DNA of 64,000 nucleotides, taken from NCBI GenBank assembly GCA_951640165.1, contig OX621255.1:33020001-33084000 (forward strand), in the 5' to 3' direction. Of this stretch, positions 34,201 through 46,621 are shown one piece after another. A program made the position numbers and the translations under genes. How positions within the stretch are numbered: position 1 is the first letter of the stretch; each line of letters begins with the position of its first letter. The notes below the pieces were generated by a model. It ran no database searches and was not told the DNA's origin. It worked only from the letters and a program-made list of their open reading frames with translations. Source of the stretch: Pseudoips prasinana. Lineage: Eukaryota > Arthropoda > Insecta > Lepidoptera > Nolidae.

Positions 34201-35208
34201 AATTATCCTTTTAAAAAATATTCAATGTACAGTTTGGACTTTCTTACAATTTTATTATATGTATAGATATACATTTATCATTTATACACCTATACATTTG
34301 TCTGATTGCCTAAATAACATATTATATAGTTGTTCATGCACGCTGTAAATAGGCTCCAGCAAAAATGCCACAGCGCTTATATTACGATAGCGCCTATTTT
34401 CCATCAAATGCTATCCTTATATAGGTCCAAAAGATTGCTAAAAGAGGAGAACATTTTATTTAAAAAAAAATAACAAAATATCGCAATCAGTAAGGAACGC
34501 GATAAGCGGGCTAACTGCTGGGCAGTCTTGCGTTGGAGAATGGAGAGTAGTATAACAAGGTAACAGGGAGGGAATGACAATGGGAGAGTGCTCCAAGTAA
34601 AATGGTACAATAGATAATCTAATTACTATGCATACACAATCGTTGGATTAAATGTCTTTCGAGCTTTCATTAATATGTAATATACATTTCGGTAATCAAT
34701 CCCTTAACTTTTTATTATTATTGTATATTACATAAAATTGTACCCCTTAGGTAATAAATATAACTGCATACAAAACCCGACAGGGACAAAGGCCCTTGGA
34801 GTTCTAGTATCAAAGCGTTTGTTTAGGATAAAGGCCACAAAGGGTCCTAAAAGCGTCCTCGCCTTGGAGTCTTGAGATATTTTAATAACCAGGTACAGAA
34901 GTGAGGAGAATACCATAGTCCTATGTCCAGTGTTAAATGAAAACTTTCGGGACGTGGGTGGACGACCAGATGGAGAAGGTCACCGCGGTCAGCAGGTACT
35001 TACTAACACTATCCATGGTAACGAAAACGTCAACGGTTTAGTATTTTGAAGCAGACTTGTTCTAATCGACCTTCCTTTACTTTTGTTTTGTTAAGAGAAC
35101 TCATTAGTTCTGGAAGGACTTATTCCATAATGAGATCATTAGTTCAATAGAGCATACATAAACACAATTATTTAATTACCTTTTAAGATTGATATTCTAA
35201 TAAAGATA
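34201..35208. other. Spacer
   Basis: AT-rich; no gene recognised. Confidence 0.3.
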
Positions 35209-35325
35209 TGACAACTGATAAACATATGTACTTATATATTTCTAAATACATACATGTTATAGATAATTTACACCCAGAGACAGCACAAGTGTTCATCTCA
35301 CAGAGAGTCCTGGGAGGGGGTCTCG
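35209..35325 (-). mobile_element. tRNA-derived SINE fragment
   Basis: Only the body is present (CAACTGATAAACATATGTAC; TTTACACCCAGAGACAGCAC). The tRNA-like head is degraded. Confidence 0.55.
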
Positions 35326-36589
35326 AGCTTGTAGCTGAGTATTACAGGACCCAACAGAATTTATGAAATATTTCTAGGTTCGCTTCTAGCCAGAAAACAA
35401 ACGGTTTTCTATTTTGTTGAGCTATCCCCGCTATCAGTGTACACCTGCTGGGCTCTGGCTCTTACTCGTTTATTTGCAGGTAGGAGGTACCTGCCTAAAC
35501 AAAACGTCGACCGCTCCGAGGAATCCCAAATTTCATAAGCCGTTTAAAATGTAATTAAGTTAACACGGGGCTGCGTAACTGAGGCTGGTTGTGACCAATT
35601 ATCAACAAAACAAATTATTATACTTAGAAATATTGTTCTGTTTTTCCTGTAATATTCACGTAAACATATGTGAACCGTTATTATTTGAAACTTAATTACA
35701 ATCACTAAGAGAAGGAAATATTTTGCAAATTATAATGTTATGTAGGTTTTAGTAACAAACAAAACCGAAAAAAATGCCCAAAATGCGATTTCATGCTCAG
35801 ACCTGTATACCTATATACCTACTTACTGTCTTGGAATCGATCCCTTCTTACAGTTGGTTTACCTATCATCTGAAAAAAGTGCATGGCTATCGATTGTGTG
35901 TTGTGTTGTTTGAGTGTACGCGTCAGTTAGCAACAGGAAAGTCGAGCTCGACTGAGGATAAATGCTACGCAATGATTGCGAGTTGATCTTGGTTTAGTTC
36001 GGGTCCTCTTCATAGGCTCGTTGAAATGTCTTCACTGATTAACTGCGCCAATTATTCTACATGAACAATAAAAGCAGTGAGCCCCGAGTCCAACCTTATG
36101 AAGTTAGGCACATGAGTTAGTGTTTACTTACTTCTAATGCTCATTGGATTCTAGACATTTTAGTGGCCCGGCACCTTCTAATCGCGCGGCAATCAATTCA
36201 GAGTACGGACCGTGGGGATAACTTGGGATAACTCATAAACATTTTTGATTCAATGAATGATCCATATAAATATGAATAACTTTTATGAAGCAATGTGTAA
36301 TCTCAAGAAGAATTAAAATATTTTAGCTTAAGATAACCTTTCTGTATGTCCGTAACGACTAAAAGCGATAACAATTCGTGGATATTTATTTGCATCATTT
36401 TTGGGGTTTCGTACTGAGTGGCCATAACGAAGCCCTTCTGCTGTCGCTCCGCTGCCATTCTACACGAGACATTCTAGGCAAACGAAACCTGTCGACTCAT
36501 CACCAGCCTTGAACCGCCACCGGTGCAATTGTCGTGCCCACCAGCAGGCATAGCTCCTCCAGCTGTGCAAACACAGGACAGTAATAATA
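35326..36589. other. Spacer
   Basis: A moderately GC-rich patch at 36415-36580 is unrecognised. No supported gene. Confidence 0.3.
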
Positions 36590-36850
36590 ATAATAATAAA
36601 TTTATTTATTTACTTTGAAACATGGTATAGTATTGATGGTGTTGCTTACAAATGTTCGGCATGCTTCGCCGTACCCGTACGGCGTGCAAATTTATTTTAT
36701 ATTTGACGCACGGCATCCACTGCACGACTACAGTCTTGTGTCACAAACGCTAAAAAGTCGACACAGCTTTGTAAAGCGTGTCCTTCCGCATAATGGCGCT
36801 TACTCCCAGGGGCCAGGTGGCTACTGTGGCGATGTACTAAACTGCTCTAC
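36590..36850 (-). mobile_element. Retroelement 3' tail
   Basis: AATAATAATAATAAATTTAT then TTTACTTTGAAACATGGTA and CGGCATGCTTCGCCGTACCC. The same order recurs at 55930-56040. Read on the minus strand it looks like a LINE 3' UTR with a simple tail. Confidence 0.45.
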
Positions 36851-37059
36851 TACATAATTTGTCCTCCTATCAGAAAATCTTACTTAAATGTAATAAGAAT
36901 ATTTTAAAGATTTTGTTGTCAAAACTAATTATTTGAAATTCAACTATAATCTCCAACTATAATTGCATCATTTTGGAAAAGAGCTGATACTCTTACACTG
37001 CCGAACCGAAATTAACCAAACATAAGCTAATATAAGAACCACCGCAAGCAAAGAAGGAA

Positions 37060-37225
37060 ACTGCATGGCTTACAAATTACCGCATAGGAATCGGTCCATC
37101 GGTTTGAGAGCTATGATGCCACAAACAGACACACACACTCACACACACAAACACAGAGAGAGAGAGAGAGGGGGGAGAGAGAGAGAGACAGACAGACATC
37201 TTATTGCGCCGGGGGTCAAAACAAA
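37060..37225. repeat. Repeat with CA/GA microsatellite
   Basis: CGGTCCATCGGTTTGAGAGC, then (CA)n and (GA)n runs at 37126-37195, then CGCCGGGGGTCAAAACAAAA. The flanking text is a widespread insect repeat by recollection. Confidence 0.55.
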
Positions 37226-37684
37226 ACTAGTAAAGAGCTTGGAATTTTTGTACATTATGTATCTTAAAGTGTATTCAACATCAAGTATTGAAATACATTC
37301 ATTCTGTTTATGAAAAATATGGGCATTACTTTTCGCGATCTTACGGAATCATATTAGAACAATCAGTACTCACTTGACACTTTACCATTGGAATATCTGA
37401 TTTGATGTTTCAATACCACGAAGTAATAAAATAAAGAAATAAATAAGTTATACTAACGTAAATAGAAATTGTATCTTTCCGAGCTGGCTACCTGTACAAG
37501 GGATATTATTTTTTGCAAGGGTTCTAGTGTCCGGACAACAAGTTCTGTTGTATTGCTTTCTGCTGCTATTTGCCGTACCCGAGCACGGTCAAGTACTGGT
37601 ACCTGCCGACTACCTGCTACTCACAATACAACACGTACATTACTAAGATGCGCCCGACTGTCTTCATAAAATTGTTTACTTTAT

Positions 37685-37939
37685 AAGATGTTGTTTATGG
37701 AGCACAAAGGGCTGGTGCTTCGCGGATCTTGCAGTCTGGTCGAGCGCTACCACTCCCGCGCTCAGGCGCACGGGATCGGGGGCCGCGGGGCGCCGGGCGC
37801 GGGGCGGGGCCACGCTCGGGAAATGTTCCCGGGGGTAGTGCCACCGCCCGCGCTAATCGCATGCTTTATAAACGCGTGCGGGCAATCTCCAAACACACTC
37901 GCTCTGTTGTTTTGGCAACGTACATCTCACTACATCACC
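37685..37939 (+). promoter_or_regulatory. Promoter of apoLp-III copy 1
   Basis: TATAAA at 37867-37872 is 73 bases upstream of the ATG. A CACACTCGCT stretch about 27 bases beyond it is the likely start region. Blocks shared with copy 2: TGGTCGAGCG (37737), GTTCCCGGGGGTAGTGC (37825-37841), CACACTCGCT and TACATCACC just before the ATG. The CGATAA-type site next to the copy 2 TATA box reads TAATCG here (37854). Confidence 0.7.
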
Positions 37940-40069
37940 ATGGCCGCCAAGCTGTTTGTGCTCGTTGCTCTCTTCGCTGTTGTGAGTGTCGTAGTCATGG
38001 GTTGACTACGTGGGTACTTGGAGCGGTATTAATTAACCATTTCCTCACATCCACAGAGTCAGGCCGGGCTCGTGCGTCGCGACACGTCGTCGCCGCTGCA
38101 GGATATCCAGAAGCATGCGGCAGAATTCCAGAAAACAATCGAGGAGCAGTTCAAGTCGGTGGCCAACTCGCAGAACACACAGGACGTGAACAAGGCGCTG
38201 AAAGAGGGCACCGAATCTGTGCAGCAGCAGCTGTCCACCTTCATCAACAGCTTGCAAGCAGCGGTCAGTAAATATAACCTGCTTTCTTACTCAAATGTCT
38301 TGACTGATAATTACCGTACGTCAAGCTAAACCATTGCGCGAACTTAGAAACTTTTAAAGGAAAATTATTTGTTACTACAGGATCATCAGTAACAACAGTA
38401 TCTATCTATCTGACAAAATTATTGATGACTCCTACTACAGTATGTATATATACAATTGCATCGTTTATAATATTAGTGTATTATTTATAAATATTTTAAT
38501 GTACGTACGCATATTACCATGGTGTTTTCTTTTATTTTTAATGTTTATTATGTCGTGTGCACCCAATAGTATCTTCATTTAAACGTTCTGTACACCGGCA
38601 ACTACCCGTGACTGTATCTTTTCTCCTGTTTCCTAAGTAGGTTGTCTGGAAGACATCACATTTTAATGATAAGACCACCAATAGTACTGATCTCTCTAAT
38701 GTGCATTGTTTGTACTATTTAATTCTTTAGTGTACCATAAAGAGTCAGTAGTAACAATAATCCTTCCTTATTCAGGTAAAATCTATCCTATCTTTGGGGA
38801 AACAGCTAAGTTTACAATCTAAATTACGTTATTCTTTTAAAATATGTCATGTTTATATAATGTATATATAAGAAGTTGTTGGGCAAGCGGTGTGTTCATG
38901 TAAAGAACGAGCGATGAAGCTCTCACATGGTGAGGATGTTGACGCGTCTCGTGGTGGGTTACAGCTGAGCGACGCCAACGGGAAGGTGAAGCAGGCGCTG
39001 GAGCAGACCAAGGCCAACATCGAGCGCACCGCGGAGGAGCTGCGCCGCGCGCACCCCGACGTGGAGCGCCAAGCCAGCGCGCTGCAGAGCAAGCTGCAGG
39101 CCGCCGTGCAGACCACCGTGCAGGTAACCATCTATCACTTCTTTGTTTTCCTACTGTAGCTGATCACTGATACTATCGTCTGTACTGCGCGAACAGCTAA
39201 GTAGCTAAGTCAGAGGTGCTGGGTTCGATCCCTACACAGGATATAATCATTTTTTTGGGTGTGACATATATAATATCTATGTATATTGAAATAAGTATAT
39301 CAGCATATTTATCAGTTATCTGGTTACCATATAGTTCAGGCTCTAGTTTGGGATTAGATGGTAATGTTAGTTATCACAGATATTTATTTATGAAAGATAC
39401 ATATAGATATGATGTGTCTAGTAATCTGAAAAGCCATTTTGCAAAAATATTTTACTTAAACCGAACAAATGTGTTTGGTGTCTAGAGATTTATTAAACAC
39501 TGTGCACGGTTATTAATGTATGTGTATACAAATATATAACCATACACAGCGTTTTAGGAACCTTTTAATCTACTGGGTTAGTGACATAAATTAAGACCCT
39601 AAAATTAAATTAATTATTTGTTATTATATAACTGAATACCGGGGTTCTACAGGTTTTATTTAACAATTAGACCTCGTAGGAATCACACGTATTACACGGA
39701 GGTCCACCAGCTTGATAAAGGCATAATTGTAAAATACTCGACGCCTGACCTGCACTTGACCACTTGTCAAGTGCAGGTCATGCGCCAGGCGACTGAACAT
39801 AAGACTCACTCAACTCAACTCAACTACAAGCCCCATCAAAGCTTTGCAGCTCCACTGGAATATTCCACTCAGTGGCCTCACTATTATCCCAAGATAACAC
39901 ATGCTTTGTGTACTCGCAGGAAACCCAGAAGCTCGCGAAGGAAGTAAGCAATAACGTGGAAGCTACCAACGAGAAGCTCGCGCCCAAACTCAAGGAGGCT
40001 TACGACGACTTTGTCAAGCACGCCCAGGAAGTACAGAAGAAGGTGAACGAGGCCGCCAACAAGCAGTAA
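37940..40069 (+). CDS. apoLp-III: Apolipophorin-III, paralogue 1 (4 exons)
   Basis: Exons 37940-37981, 38057-38263, 38965-39123 and 39920-40069, all joined in phase 0 with GT..AG introns, give 185 aa. Residues 1-17 are a signal peptide, and a short propeptide ends at Arg-Arg (21-22), leaving a mature protein of 163 aa. The amphipathic helical repeats contain NTQDVNKALKEGTESVQQQL, IERTAEELRRAHPDVERQ and TNEKLAPKLKEAYDDF, all apoLp-III hallmarks. The protein is a haemolymph exchangeable apolipoprotein made mainly in fat body; it stabilises diacylglycerol-loaded lipophorin and also acts in immunity. Compared with copy 2, this one departs more from the usual lepidopteran sequence (e.g. Lys to Arg or Gln changes). 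No disabling change is seen. Confidence 0.95.
38264..38964. other. Intron 2 of apoLp-III copy 1
   Basis: A 701-bp AT-rich intron with GTCAGT donor and TTACAG acceptor. Copy 2 has the same donor but an intron of only 158 bp. No embedded repeat recognised. Confidence 0.85.
39187..39370 (+). mobile_element. tRNA-derived SINE in intron 3 of apoLp-III copy 1
   Basis: Diverged head with GTGCTGGGTTCGATCCCTAC, and a body with CAGTTATCTGGTTACCATAT and CAGGCTCTAGTTTGGGATTA. Same orientation as the gene. Confidence 0.6.
39746..39780. repeat. Intronic hairpin, 15-bp perfect arms
   Basis: TGACCTGCACTTGAC and its complement flank a 5-nt loop, 140 bp before exon 4. Short GCGCC-type repeats flank it. Confidence 0.55.
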
Positions 40070-40173
40070 CCACCCCAGACAACACCTAGTTGAATCTATA
40101 CGAAATATATGTTACCACATACTCACACGTACCTGGTAGTTTTGTTCACAAGCACTAAACTCCTCAATGATAT

Positions 40174-40183
40174 AATAAATAAA
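40174..40183 (+). terminator. Poly(A) signals, apoLp-III copy 1
   Basis: Two overlapping AATAAA hexamers, 105-114 bases after the stop. The intervening 3' UTR shares TAGTTGAATCT and GAAATA with copy 2. Confidence 0.75.
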
Positions 40184-41080
40184 AGCACACGACCACCTGC
40201 ACACTGTTTACACACATATAATAAAATTGGCCGACTAGATGATGTGTGATATTCTGTAATGAGGCGGTATCTCATTCCGCAATTGAGCCGCTCATACCAG
40301 AAACATATACTTATGTTATGCTATTCTGCTAAAAATTAAAATCATAATGGGGCCACTAGACAATTATAGGCGATAGAAAGTTTACAGAAATTAGCATAAT
40401 TATTAGATTTGAAACGCAGTTAAAAATTTATATTTGTGTTCATTGGTCCAAGACTGCCAAACACTAAGGCGGAAGCATCAATTCGTCAAAAATCGCAAAT
40501 AAGCAAAGACGTATTCTATATTTAACTATTTTTTGGGCATGGCCTCACTCAAACGGCGTAAACCTTGTAGGTAATGACACGTATATATCGATAACTCCTT
40601 GTGACTCGAGCAACTTGGTAGTATGGTTAGAAGGCAACGCCGCGCAATAAAACTGTAGAGAAGCTGAACGTGCAATTGAACTCAAGGTACTGGTTTGGAT
40701 TTTGCTGGAGTTTTGTATAGGGACTATTGCATTTTTCTCTTAACGTTATTTACATATAATCATAATTTTATCGTTGATCAATTATGATGTGTTTAAGCAA
40801 TTCGTGCTTAAGTATTTTTATTTATTTAAAAATTATACACAATCGACAGTTCACAATGCAACAATTTGTTCATGTTCAAATACAAGTTTTGCGTGATTTG
40901 CCTTTACAGATGCATACACACTTACAATATTATTACAAAAACTTAAAAATACTATACTACCTAAAATGTTGTCTTAAATTAAAGATAGAAACTACCATTA
41001 ATATAACAAGGTTAACAATATTAAATGTTTTGGCACAAATTTCACTCAACAGGTATGATTTAATTGATAACAGAGAGACT
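40184..41080. other. Spacer
   Basis: Mostly AT-rich. The frame beginning at 40784 is of low quality and becomes LINE-like only near its end. Confidence 0.3.
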
Positions 41081-42430
41081 AATATAATTTACGAGCACTT
41101 CGAAAGTGATAATGCAGATCTGTGGGTCTCAGTTAAATATCAAATAAGTAATACAAAAACAAAAGAATTTCTTTGTCGCGCTCTTAACTCACCTCCTCCA
41201 GTAACATCTACATATAAATGTTAACTCTGTCATTGAACATTTTAATGAAATCATACAATCAAATTCTAGCAATGTGGTTATTTTAGGGGATTTTAACTAG
41301 GGATTTATTGATTGGCGTCTGGACGTCGACAAATCTTTTAAATTGTCATCTCTGAATCATGTCGCCTAATAACCTAATCCTACGAATATTATAAAGGGCG
41401 GGAGTTTGTGTGTGTGTATGTTTGTTACTTCTTCACGTCTAAACGGCTGGAGCGATTTTAATGGTATGGAGCTAGCTGATACCCTGGATTAACACATAGG
41501 CTATAATTTATAAAATTTAATGCGGGTAAAACCGCGGGGCAAAGCTAGTACAATATAACTTTGTAAAAAATTTAAATGTTCGGATCCTAGTTTTAATTTG
41601 ATAGAGATATAATACAGGTTCAGAAAAGTGATAATACGCTTCTTAGATTCAAATCATCCGGCTCGTGGAGACCTTGTTGCGATATAAATCTGCGATACTA
41701 ATATGGAAAACAAACCCTTTGTAACTCATAAGAAAGCAAAGTTCACCCTCATAAGTTCATATTAAACAAAATACATAGATTGGGTATCCGAATTAACACC
41801 ATACGGAAAAGTTAATTGTAGATTTAATGACTTGCTTTATTTAATTATTGAATCAATAGTTTCAAAACACTAACCCACGTAAGTTAAAGCACCTATCCTG
41901 GTTTACTTACAATACTACCTTATTGTTCTAATGTGTGAAAGAGACGTAATTTGCAGTAAATTTTAAAAATATATACATACTCGAGATAATTTTTGGGATT
42001 ATGTAACAAGCGAAACAAAACCTTAAAGAATACTTGTTATAATATATAGATGATAAATAGAGTATATCAGTAGAAAAAATATATAAATAAAAAGGTAACC
42101 CAAAGAAATTCTGTCATACATACCTATATAAAATAGCAACGAGGAGAGACTTTTGACATGCTAGCCGGAATGTTACGAGATAATCTAACCGCATTAAAGG
42201 TCAAAATGAAAGCAACCTCTTTGCAACACAATTTTCTTTGGTATTTTCTCCTACTGATGAGTCATCAGTGTCCATTGAACGTGATGTATACCCTCAGCTT
42301 TCACTAAGTGACGTTGAAATAATCAAACGTTCTGTTCGTTCATCCAGTTTCAGTTGACCAGGTGAATTGGCGTCATTTGCCAGTTTACTAAAAAAAAACC
42401 CGTTTCATCAATACAATGCGTTATTTAGGC
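41081..42430 (+). pseudogene. Decayed LINE endonuclease region
   Basis: Broken plus-strand frames encode ADLWVSVKYQ, FLCRALNSPPPVTSTYK and SSNVVILGDFN, matching the LINE apurinic-type endonuclease (…ILGDFN). A later piece, FSPTDESSVSIERDVYPQLS followed by LSDVEIIKRSVRSSS, lies upstream of where RT would begin. A Helitron (41378-41548) splits it. RT is absent. Confidence 0.6.
41378..41548 (+). mobile_element. Small complete Helitron-like element
   Basis: 171 bp from TCCTACGAATATTATAAAGG to the hairpin GCGGGTAAAACCGC and terminal CTAG, inserted between A and T as Helitrons do. Non-autonomous. It sits in a LINE fragment. Confidence 0.75.
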
Positions 42431-45209
42431 TTAGACGTGAGGCAGACAAGTGTTTAGTCGCAGCACGTAGAGGTCACACCCGGATGTGCGCCGACCTCCG
42501 ATACTCCTGCAATAAAGTGCTCTACGGCCAGTTAATCGAAGTGAGTCACGTCACGTCACATCACGGCGGTAACATAAGCCGAGTGACCTTCGTGTGCTAT
42601 TTTGGACACCTGACCGCCTAATGCAGGGCTGGCACGGTGCACTATTTGACATGAGCGACCTAATCAAATAATAATAAGTCATAGGAGCCAGCTGATCACG
42701 CCGCACCGCCCGGCGCCCGAGCTCATCTCTCGTTAAACTGACGTCTTTATTTGACAGATTGTTGTTTCCAGAACGATAAAATGTGAAGTGATGCAGATAG
42801 TTGGTTAAGTAAAGGTTGTAATAATTTATGATGGCTCATAGGTCCGATATTGCTCGGTATAGTAGTAGTAGTATCAAAAGACTTCCCATTCAGCAAACAA
42901 GATCCAGCTGATAGTTAGCAGTTAGACAAACCTATGAACACCTATTAGTCAGTTTATGACCACCAATTCGCTAATCTGGTTAAAATGCTAGTTGTTTTTT
43001 TGAAACGCCTCATGTTATATTCTTTCGAAGCGAAGAAAACTCTATAGAAGCGCAACACGGAATTACAACTTAATTTGTAGTTTTGTTTACACGATTTCAG
43101 CGTCCTCTCGCCTCATTTGTGCGACGAGGCAGTGTAAGAAGTGTAAAGAAATATGCAAATAAAAGAGTTACAGCAAAGGTTGCAGTGAGACTTCTGCGAT
43201 CTCTATTTGGTCAAAAATAATTATGAATATACTTTAGACTCCTGAATTTGAAATAATTTAAGCACCGTTACAGATCACTTATAGCCACTGGGCAAGAGAC
43301 AGGATATGTCGGGCTCCCAGTAGATTATAAGTGTGACGTCTAAAACGCCACCGTGTTTCCACGACTACCTTTACCCTGAGCCACAGGATTCACGCGAGCA
43401 TTCACCGCAGCTCAGACAGGTCTCGACCCCCCTATACCTAGATGGGCTCCCTCAAACAGGGGGATCATTAAGATTATTTCCCCTTTCCTCTCAAGAGAAC
43501 TCGAGCGCCAGCATCTCGCGCCTGTTCTAAAGCCAGTCAACCCTACGCATACAAGGTGTAGTGCTATAATGCGGAGAACAATGGGCGGTAACCGCAGCAG
43601 GTGTGGTCATTGTGGCCACTCGGCCACGCATGGAACCACTGCGCGCCTCACTGAGTTCACTTTGTGTCCGTGCGCTGTTCTCTCGTGCCTTGTGTTCAGC
43701 TCCTGTGCTCAGGTATGTCCACATCCCAAACACCACAACTGCTTAGTCATCATCTACCCTTAGCTATTCTTACTACTAGGTACGTACAGGACTCTTACAT
43801 TGTTTGTGGATTTGTGAAATCAAGTGTTATAATAATGACTACCAAAAATTAAAGGAGATAAAGATGTCTTCTAGATACTACCTTACTATATTATATTACC
43901 TTATTTCTTGTCATTCAGTTACCTCAAAAGAATTCTTTTTCATTCCTCTAATGTCTTAATCTTACCTGTCGGCTGGTGGCACTGCCCCGCCTTATATTTT
44001 GATTTATATTCATTAACATTTCTCACTCTTAAATTTTTATATAATAAAATTAAGAGTGCAACAACAAGCAACAATAAGTTTAAAATGTATTTATAGATGT
44101 TGTTTTTTTTCTCTCTTTCTCGCTCTCTCTATTTTAAATATCAAACTTACATCACACTTTAGAGAAGTGTTAGAGGCAAAACTCTAAGCACTACTGAAAA
44201 CATTGAGATAACTCCGATGAATATAACAACAGTGAAATACTGAGTTCCGACAAATGTACTCTTTTATCGTTATTTATCGTGCTTTCTGACTAGTTCATAA
44301 TATAAAATATTAGCTATAATCTTAAGAGTATTTATATTTAAGTTATACAACTCCTGCAGTTATTCAGGCATTCGTCAATTTATAATATAGTATAAAATTT
44401 AAAAACATGTAGTATTTAAGGATTACTTAACATTTTTATGTGATAAGAAAGACTGCACAAACTGCACAAAGTTTTAGATAAGGCTTCTCTGCGATTGACC
44501 AGTAACACGCTAAAGCCACTCCTAAAGATATATCAAGGGAAATAAACGAGCGTCGAAGTTACTGTTACGGTCGTATCTTCTTACGGAAGTATCTCCCAAT
44601 AATGATACCTCTTCGTAATGGTGGGCTATCGGCAAAGCTAAAAGTGGGAAACCGAGTTATTGTTGTAGGCGATCAGCTCCTTAGAGGAACCTCCATAAAA
44701 GGACGGTGGCTAAATGTATATCGGCCCAAGCGGTGTAGTGCGAGTGACAGACGTACTGACTTATGCTCGCCTTCTTACGAGGCCATTTCAAAAGCTATGT
44801 ACGTACCAGGTACTCTTCTGCTATTTTTTTAATTCTGGATGAAGTTACGACCTTGACCAATATTGCTTTGAATAGACTTGGCGGGTTGTTGGGAGCCCTC
44901 GCGGTAAATGGAAAGATGGGATCGTAAAAGTAGTCAGCCAATAGCGCCATTTAGAAATAGCCCGATATCCTTGGGGGAGGTTTTTACCTTGGTTTTGCTT
45001 ATTCTGACAAGATTAAAATCTTCTTTAAATTATTGTACTCTTACGAAATAATAGATTATTTATTTATTTTAATAACTGAGTGCACGCTCTTAATAATAAC
45101 CTCTTTATATTTAATCCTACGCGATAACGATTATATACCTAATTGATTAAAATCCAACAATAATATATGTTTATCCATAAATTCGGCCAACATGCTGTTA
45201 TGGACATAC
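42431..45209. other. Spacer between apoLp-III paralogues
   Basis: Patches of higher GC at 42640-42730, 43330-43500 and 43560-43700, each with short open frames (for example 43333-43530 and 44602-44832) that I do not recognise. No conserved domain, splice pattern or repeat supports a gene. Confidence 0.3.
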
Positions 45210-45378
45210 GAGTTCAATAAAGGTGGCGATAGCGATAAATAATTATGCTTATTTCCAGATACTTAATACATGACGATAAATCGAGTCATGCCCACGATTG
45301 TTCGCATGGTCGCATCATCGCATTGTTCGCGGCGACAGTCCCGGCGCGGCGTTCTGTGCCCATTGACATGACAATGAC
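45210..45378 (+). promoter_or_regulatory. Candidate distal regulatory block B (apoLp-III copy 2)
   Basis: GAGTTCAATAAAGGTGGCGA followed by TAGCGATAAATAATTATGC, then CCGGCGCG (45341) and ATGACAATGAC (45368). Same order, strand and similar spacing as block A. All five substitutions in the 40 aligned bases are transitions. It carries GATAG and GATAA motifs. Confidence 0.45.
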
Positions 45379-46454
45379 GGAAATATGCGATAGTTCATTT
45401 AGTGTTTCACAGCCCCAATCATATTTTGAGTAAAATGTATATCATAAGTGATATTTATAGTTGGTATTAGACCGCAGTCATTTCACCCAAACTGATTGAT
45501 GATCGAGTTGCAGTCTTCATGACGCACGTCGTACGGCAGTTTAAAATAGCAAATCAATGCATGAAGGCTGGCAGAAGAATAGTAACTCATTCTTCGTATC
45601 GCCAACCAATCCCTGAACAAACTGGTGATCAGTTATATAATAATATACTTATTTACACTACATACAACTGATTGTTGCGTTTGTACTGTAAAATTATAAA
45701 GATCATATTATGTATTTTATGTTTAGTGCTAAATAATTTCATTAGCTACTTTGTACCTAATTCAAAGTAAAGAGATTGGAGCATATATTTACTAGTATGC
45801 GAACTAGATTTAAATAAACATTCTAGAAATTACTGAGAGTTTTAGTTCTTAATAATTTGCGCGAGAGGCGCTGGTGCCCAATGTATGGGAGGAAACTGTA
45901 CGTGTGATCGAGTAAGTAAACTGCGGGAACTCGTGCTAGAGGCACTGATGACAGCAGATAGACAATATACTGCGTGACGGATAACACTTTGTTGTTTAAT
46001 CGTACGTAATAAAAGCGGGTAGGTCCAAGTCGGCCCAATTCCGAAATATTTGGGTTTACAAAACGAGACACAAAACGCTCGTTCATTTCTCTCTAGATAT
46101 ATCTCTAGGAGTAGCTTTAGCGTGTTACTGGTAAAACCCGCTTGCTGTATCATTTGTTGTGCAGTCTGTCTTATCACATAAAAATGTTAAGAAATCCTTA
46201 AATACTAAAACATTTTTAAAATGTTGTACTAAATTATAAATTGACGAATGCCTGAATACTTGAAGGGGTTGGCTGTGGATTTTTGAGTTTCTCATATTAA
46301 ATTAAAAATAATATTCTTAAGATTATAGCTAATATTTACTTAGCTTAATATGAACCAGTCAGAAAGCACGATAAATATCGATAAAAGAGTAAATTTAATT
46401 GTTTTCAATAGTGTTTCGAGTTTTGCCTGTAACACTTCTCTAAAGTGTGATGAA
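45379..46454. other. Spacer
   Basis: No gene recognised. Overlapping minus-strand frames at 45823-46177 are unrecognised. Confidence 0.3.
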
Positions 46455-46550
46455 TCCATATTTTTTTTTATGGCAGAGGTCGACAAACGAGCAAGTGGGT
46501 CACCTGATGGTAAGTGATCACCGCCGCCCATGGATACCCCCCCCCCCCCA
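46455..46550 (-). repeat. Dispersed repeat with poly-C run
   Basis: GGTCGACAAACGAGCAAGTG, GGTCACCTGATGGTAAGTGA and TCACCGCCGCCCATGGATA, ending in a 13-C run. A very common lepidopteran repeat by recollection. Confidence 0.5.
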
Positions 46551-46621
46551 CTCCGATTTTGTGTCAGTTTGATATTAAAATAGAGGTAGAGAGAGAAAAA
46601 AAAAAACAACATCTTTATATA

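Noticed and set aside
37126..37195. CRISPR or functional tandem array
   Set aside because: It is a CA/GA microsatellite. No spaced direct repeats of CRISPR type occur in the window.
37818..37830. GGGAAATGTTCCC as an NF-kB-type immune site in the copy 1 promoter
   Set aside because: It does not fit the insect kB pattern at the central position, and copy 2 lacks the first half.
37729..38271. 180-codon frame over the apoLp-III copy 1 promoter and exon 2
   Set aside because: It crosses the promoter, exon 1 and intron 1 in the wrong frame. The spliced model accounts for all conserved apoLp-III residues.
45823..46177. Overlapping minus-strand frames of 87 and 111 codons as a gene
   Set aside because: No motif, no conserved start context and no splice support. 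Two frames over the same DNA suggest chance.
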